This document shows, one piece after another, positions 59,368 to 64,000 of a stretch of 64,000 nt of DNA. This stretch comes from Brachybacterium sp. P6-10-X1. GTDB taxonomy: Bacteria > Actinomycetota > Actinomycetes > Actinomycetales > Dermabacteraceae. The notes beneath the pieces were generated by a model. It saw only the letters and a list, made by a program, of their open reading frames with translations, ran no database searches and had not been told where the DNA came from. How positions within the stretch are numbered: position 1 is the first letter of the stretch; each line of letters begins with the position of its first letter. Location of the stretch: assembly GCF_001969445.1 (NCBI RefSeq), contig NZ_CP017297.1, positions 1,922,001 to 1,986,000 of the forward strand, read 5' to 3'. Position numbers and translations under genes: made by a program.

Positions 59368-60048
59368 ATGCCTGCTCCCCTCGTGCTCGCCGCCGACGTC
59401 GAGACCGAGCTGGTCGAGAAGCGCTCACGCTTCGTGACCCGTCTGCATCGGGTGGAGAGTCCCGAGCAGGCCGAGGCGCTGATCCGCGCCGCCCGCCGCG
59501 AGCACCCCGACGCACGCCACCACTGCACGGCGATGGTGCTGGGAGAGACGGAGCAGCGGGCGGAGGTCCACCGATCCAGCGACGACGGCGAGCCGTCCGG
59601 GACGGCGGGGATGCCGATGCTGCAGTCCTTGCTGCACGCCGGGATGGTCGACACCCTCGCGATCGTCATCCGCTACTTCGGCGGGATCAAGCTGGGGGCC
59701 GGGGGCCTGCTGCGCGCGTATACCGCCGGCGTCGAGCAGGCCGTCTCCACCGCCACGCTGCGTCGTCGCACCTCGCTCGCGGTCACCGAGATGGACGTGG
59801 GACTCGCGGAGATCGGCCTGGCGGAGAACGCCGTCCGCCTCTGGGCCGACGCTCGCGGGGCGCAGGTGGAGCCGACCGTCTACACGTCCCGGGACGCGAC
59901 GCTGACGGTGCTGGTCGCCCCGGAGGACCTGGCCGCCCTGCGGGCGGACGTCGCCCGCTGGTCCTCCGGCCGGATCACGGTGGAGGAGACGGGGCGCCGG
60001 ATGGCCGACGTCGCGCTCGAGACGGAAGCGCCGCAACAATCCTCCTGA
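59368..60048 (+). CDS. YigZ/IMPACT family protein
   Basis: 226 residues. The N-terminal UPF0029/Impact domain contains EKRSRFVTRLHRVESPEQAEALI, DDGEPSGTAGMPMLQSLL and TLAIVIRYFGGIKLGAGGLLRAY, the family signatures. A shorter C-terminal ferredoxin-like domain (about 140-210) follows. Bacterial members are widespread and poorly characterised, possibly ribosome- or proline-dipeptidase-related. Confidence 0.92.
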   Translation: MPAPLVLAADVETELVEKRSRFVTRLHRVESPEQAEALIRAARREHPDARHHCTAMVLGETEQRAEVHRSSDDGEPSGTAGMPMLQSLLHAGMVDTLAIVIRYFGGIKLGAGGLLRAYTAGVEQAVSTATLRRRTSLAVTEMDVGLAEIGLAENAVRLWADARGAQVEPTVYTSRDATLTVLVAPEDLAALRADVARWSSGRITVEETGRRMADVALETEAPQQSS

Positions 60049-60090
60049 ACGCAGGGTCGCGCGAGGTGCCGTCAGGGCCCGGCATGACGG

Positions 60091-60170
60091 CGACCCGCTC
60101 GACACGACAGCGACCCGCTCGACATGACGGCGACCCGCTCGACACGACAGCGACCCGCTCGACATGACGA
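60091..60170. repeat. Four 20-bp tandem repeats with A-B-A-B alternation
   Basis: CGACCCGCTCGACAYGACRG at 60091, 60111, 60131 and 60151. Units 1 and 3 are identical, and units 2 and 4 differ at one base, so the true duplicated unit is 40 bp. Diverged copies continue to about 60200. Confidence 0.9.
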
Positions 60171-60260
60171 CGCCCCGGCCAGACATGACACCGCCCCGGC
60201 ACGACGGCGGCGCCGCCCCGAGGTCCGGGACGGCGCCGCCGTGACGCAGGTGAGGAGCGG

Positions 60261-60545
60261 TCAGTCGCGGTTCTTCGTGACCAGGCCGTAGATGGCCATC
60301 ACGATGATGGCGCCGATGACCGACAGCAGGATCGTGCCGATGCTCCACGGGTTGTCCATGATGCCGCTGATCCCGTCGCCCCCGAAGAGGCTGCCGATGA
60401 ACCCGCCGACGATCGCGCCGATGACTCCGAGGATGATGGTCATACCGAGGCCCATCGCCTGCTTACCGGGCATGAGCGCCCTGGCCAGGAGGCCGATGAT
60501 GCCGCCGATGATGATCCACGAGATGATGAGCCAGAGAAGTCCCAT
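60261..60545 (-). CDS. GlsB/YeaQ/YmgE family (transglycosylase-associated) membrane protein
   Basis: 94 residues, three short membrane helices. LIISWIIIGGIIGLLARALMPGKQAMG at the start and TIILGVIGAIVGGFIGSLFG in the middle are the family's Gly-rich hallmarks. Stress-induced in many bacteria; molecular role unknown. GAGG lies 10 nt before the ATG. Confidence 0.93.
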   Translation of the reverse strand: MGLLWLIISWIIIGGIIGLLARALMPGKQAMGLGMTIILGVIGAIVGGFIGSLFGGDGISGIMDNPWSIGTILLSVIGAIIVMAIYGLVTKNRD

Positions 60546-60700
60546 GACTGCTTTTCCTCACTGTGCGGGAAAGGGGAAGCGATGCATGATGATTATCTGC
60601 CACGAGATCACGGCACGGCGAAGATCTCCGCATCGTCACAGGTCACAGCGGCGACCGGGCGGTCCGGCACGCAACGGGACGCATCAGACCGGGCCATGAT

Positions 60701-60742
60701 GCGCTGACGGCGCCGGACCAGGTGGTCCGGCGCCGTCAGCGC
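60701..60742. terminator. Terminator after nrdF
   Basis: Perfect 20-bp arms (60701-60720 and 60723-60742) around GG, 33 bp beyond the nrdF stop. Very stable; no U-tract. Confidence 0.8.
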
Positions 60743-60774
60743 ACGTCACGGGCGGCGCCCGCGGTGGGATGGGA

Positions 60775-61761
<987 letters not shown>

Positions 61762-61852
61762 TCAGGGGTCGTCTCGGATGCTCTCCAGTCTAGGCAGAGG
61801 GGCCGTCGAACTCGCCCAAGGACCGCTTCCCGGCGCGGTGGCTTCGAACACC

Positions 61853-63472
61853 TCATCCGGCGGGGCCCGTCGCGGCCGCGGACGGAGCGGCGCGGTCTCC
61901 GGTTGCTCCCGAGGTGTCGACGGGCTTCGGGGCGTCGACGGGCTTCGGGGCGTCGACGGGCTTCGGGGCGTCGGCGGGCTTCGGGGCGTCGGCGGGCTTC
62001 GGGGCGCCGGCAGATATCGAGGTCCCGGAGCCCTTCAGGGTGTCGGCGCGCTCCGGTTCTCCGGTGCCCTCCGGGGTGAGAGTGATGTCCGTGGCGGTGT
62101 CGTACTCGGTCTGCGAGATGCGCAGGGCGTCCTCCGTCCGCAGCAGGTCGCGTGCGCGGGTCTCGGGGACCAGGAAGGTCGCGGCGGTGGTGATGGCCGC
62201 GAGGGTCGCCATGTACAGGGCCAGGACCATCCAGTTGCCGCCGGTCCAGGCGAGCAGCGCGGCGCCGAGCACGCCGGCCAGTCCTCCGGCGAGGACGGCG
62301 GAGATCTCGCGGGCCATGGCTACACCGAGGTAGCGGTGCCTGTTGCCGAACAGCTCCGGCAGCATCGCGCACTGCGGGCCGAGCATCGAGTTGACGGCCA
62401 CGCCGAGGCCCACGGCGATCACGGCGATCGCGACGACCTCGTTGCCGAGGGAGAGCAGATACCAGGCGGGGACGGAGAAGACCAGCATGAAGACCGCGCC
62501 GAAGCGATACACGGGCACACGGCCGACGCGGTCGGAGATCCGCCCGGTCAACGGCACGGAGAAGATGCCGATCAGGGAGCCGAGGGTGACGCCCCAGGTG
62601 ACCATCCCGCGGTCCATGCCGATGGCCGCGGAGGTCACGAAGGCCAGCGCGATCGACTGGAACATGTAGGAACCGCCGTTCTCGGCCATGCGCAGGCCGA
62701 TGCCGACGACGACGCCGGCGCGGCCCCGGGTGAAGATCTCCCGGATCGGGCGCTCGGCGACCTGCTCCTGCTTCTCGAGCTGGATGAAGGACGGGGTCTC
62801 ACGCAGTCGGGCGCGGATGAACAGGGCGATGAGGATCAGCCCCGCCGAGGCCAGGAACGGCAGCCTCCAGCCCCAGCTCAAGAAGGCCTCGTCCGGCAGC
62901 ATGGTGAGCAGGAAGAACACGACGGAGGCGAGCAGCGTGCCGGCCTGGATGCCGATGAACGGCAGGGCCGAGAAGAAGCCGCGGCGCCGGACGGGCGCGT
63001 ACTCGGCCATCAGCACCGTGGCCCCAGCCTGTTCGGCGCCGGCGCCGAAGCCCTGGGCGAGCCGCAGGACGACCAGCAGGATCGGCGCCAGCACACCGAC
63101 CTGCTCGTACGTGGGCAGCACGCCGATCAGGGTGGAGGCGCCGCCCATGAGCAGGATCGTCGCCACCAGCACCCAGCGTCGCCCGATCCGGTCGCCGATG
63201 GTGCCGAAGAACAGTCCGCCGAAGGGACGGGCGAGGAAGCCGACGCCGTAGATGCCGAAGGCGGCGACCGTGGCCATCGCGGGATGGGCGCTGGAGAAGA
63301 ACAGGCGGTCGAAGACCAGGGCGGTCATCAGGCCGTACATGGCGAAGTCGAAGTACTCCAGCGCGCTGCCGACGCTCGAGGACAGGGTCGCCCTCTTCAG
63401 GTTCGCGGCGTACTCCGCCGGGGACATCGTCCCCGCGCCGTCGGCGCGAGGAGCAGTGGGTGTCAAGCTCAC
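61853..63472 (-). CDS. MFS transporter, metabolite:H+ symporter (MHS) family
   Basis: 539 residues from GTG 63472, which has AAGGAG 5 nt upstream. Twelve helices; SSVGSALEYFDFAMYGLMTALVF (about 31-53) and IGDRIGRRWVLVATI are MHS hallmarks shared with ShiA, KgtP and ProP. No coiled-coil osmosensor is seen at the C-terminus; instead there is a ~90-residue hydrophilic tail with APKPAD/APKPVD repeats. Substrate could be an organic acid, shikimate or betaine. The open frame continues to 63577, but the upstream part lacks a ribosome site. Confidence 0.9.
   Translation of the reverse strand: MSLTPTAPRADGAGTMSPAEYAANLKRATLSSSVGSALEYFDFAMYGLMTALVFDRLFFSSAHPAMATVAAFGIYGVGFLARPFGGLFFGTIGDRIGRRWVLVATILLMGGASTLIGVLPTYEQVGVLAPILLVVLRLAQGFGAGAEQAGATVLMAEYAPVRRRGFFSALPFIGIQAGTLLASVVFFLLTMLPDEAFLSWGWRLPFLASAGLILIALFIRARLRETPSFIQLEKQEQVAERPIREIFTRGRAGVVVGIGLRMAENGGSYMFQSIALAFVTSAAIGMDRGMVTWGVTLGSLIGIFSVPLTGRISDRVGRVPVYRFGAVFMLVFSVPAWYLLSLGNEVVAIAVIAVGLGVAVNSMLGPQCAMLPELFGNRHRYLGVAMAREISAVLAGGLAGVLGAALLAWTGGNWMVLALYMATLAAITTAATFLVPETRARDLLRTEDALRISQTEYDTATDITLTPEGTGEPERADTLKGSGTSISAGAPKPADAPKPADAPKPVDAPKPVDAPKPVDTSGATGDRAAPSAAATGPAG
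61916..62005. repeat. Five in-frame 18-bp repeats in the MHS transporter tail
   Basis: Units start at 61916, 61934, 61952, 61970 and 61988; each encodes a 6-residue APKPVD or APKPAD. Units 1-3 are identical and differ from 4-5 by A/G at one position. Confidence 0.93.
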
Positions 63473-63806
63473 GACATCTCCTTCGATGCGGTTCGCGGGC
63501 CACGTCGGAAGCGGGCCCCGGTCACGTTCACTGCGCCAACGTACTCTCTTTTGAACGATGTGCAACCCCTTGAACACGCGGTCATCCGCGACGAGATCCC
63601 GACCCCAACGGAGTCCGTCGGGCGAGAGCCGGCGAGCGTCGGCGGGAGTCAGCGGGAGTCAGTGGGAGTCAGCGAGCGTCGGCGGCAGTCAGCGCGATTC
63701 AGCGAGCGTCGGCCGCGCGCGCACGCCGCCCGGGCGGGAAGCGGGCGGGCGGGTGCGCGAGGACAGCCCGGCCCGGAGCATTCGGACGGGACTGGTCGCG
63801 GGCATC
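63473..63806. other. 334-bp gene-free region at the right end
   Basis: Contains a relatively A+T-rich patch near 63536-63565 (ACTCTCTTTTGAACG) that may hold the MHS gene promoter, and the 10-bp repeat array. No ORF seen. Confidence 0.5.
63631..63710. repeat. Eight degenerate 10-bp tandem repeats
   Basis: Eight consecutive 10-bp registers of RGYGRSMGTC type (for example AGCGGGAGTC, AGCGAGCGTC). Confidence 0.85.
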
Positions 63807-64000
63807 TCAGGCCGTGGCCTCCGGGCGTCGGGCCAGGGGGTTCGTCAGCCTCGTGGCGATACGGAGGACGGCCGCTCCGATGCGCTCGATGGTCGCGTCA
63901 TCGGCCTCGTCAGTCGACAGGGCCACCCCGATCGCCATCGGCGGATCGCCCGGCCGCCACGGCTCCAGCGGCGCCGCGACGCCGTGGACCCCTTCGATGG
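63807..64000 (-). CDS. IclR-family regulator, C-terminal fragment (cut by right edge)
   Basis: The minus-strand frame reads in from the edge as IEGVHGVAAPLEPWRPGDPP followed by MAIGVALS, then a helix DDATIERIGAAVLRIATRLTN and a TGA at 63807-63809. This matches the end of the IclR effector domain. Only 64 residues are visible, so the assignment is moderate. Confidence 0.6.
   Translation of the reverse strand, partial: IEGVHGVAAPLEPWRPGDPPMAIGVALSTDEADDATIERIGAAVLRIATRLTNPLARRPEATA

Noticed and set aside
60091-60200. CRISPR array
   Set aside because: The 20-bp units are contiguous with no unique spacers and there are no cas genes.
63631-63710. CRISPR or origin iterons
   Set aside because: 10-bp degenerate units without spacers; no replication gene or DnaA boxes nearby.

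Overview
The window is about 70% G+C. Genes are closely spaced on both strands, GTG starts are common, and many genes look leaderless. Together with a class Ib NrdF, an ectABC operon, an AfsR/SARP-type regulator and an Rv0909-like small protein, this points to a high-GC actinobacterium. My best guess is Micrococcales (Brachybacterium/Dermabacteraceae-like). That placement is inference from gene content; there is no rRNA in the window.

Layout. 1-14.6 kb: the 5' part of a large P-loop/helicase-like gene running off the left edge, a DeoR regulator, an Rv0909-like small protein, a minisatellite-like intergenic duplication, a CopC protein, a fused MobA-like/nitrilase protein, tRNA-Arg(CCT), a divergent DUF2252/S9 peptidase pair, a SulP transporter, and a thiM-thiE-thiD thiamine salvage operon behind a TPP riboswitch. 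15-21 kb: a ChaA-like Ca2+/H+ antiporter, a dienelactone hydrolase, and a three-gene glycine betaine/choline-type ABC transporter. 21-27 kb: a sugar locus (Gfo/Idh/MocA oxidoreductase and ROK regulator divergent from a binding protein and two permeases; no ATPase). 27-45 kb: accessory genes, including a TetR/NmrA-like pair with two candidate operators, cupin, FGGY kinase, VOC protein, MFS transporter with GntR regulator and a candidate operator, two acyltransferase-3 proteins, an amino acid permease, a two-component system, and an MFS plus rifampin-phosphotransferase-like operon divergent from a TetR gene. 46-54 kb: FMN reductase, a DHA2 transporter, a SARP-NTPase regulator, an aminoglycoside phosphotransferase-like kinase, GrpB, a decayed argS fragment and tRNA-Lys(TTT). 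54-64 kb: an alanine/glycine:cation symporter divergent from ectABC, a small membrane protein, YigZ, a GlsB-like protein, nrdF, an MHS-family transporter and an IclR-like gene cut by the right edge.

How the genes work together. Osmoprotection is the clearest theme: ectoine synthesis (ectABC) and compatible-solute uptake (ABC transporter) lie 38 kb apart, yet their upstream regions share a 16-bp motif (TTGTCSGACARTCCGG). Several regulator/target pairs carry an inverted repeat in the intergenic region. Twelve genes have TAnnnT exactly 6 or 7 nt before the start codon, which I read as leaderless transcription and used to choose starts.

I found no CRISPR array, insertion sequence, prophage or complete biosynthetic gene cluster. 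The least ordinary items are the MobA-nitrilase fusion, the divergent rifampin-phosphotransferase-like operon, the shared osmotic motif, the decaying argS copy, and numerous short-period tandem repeats both between genes and in frame.
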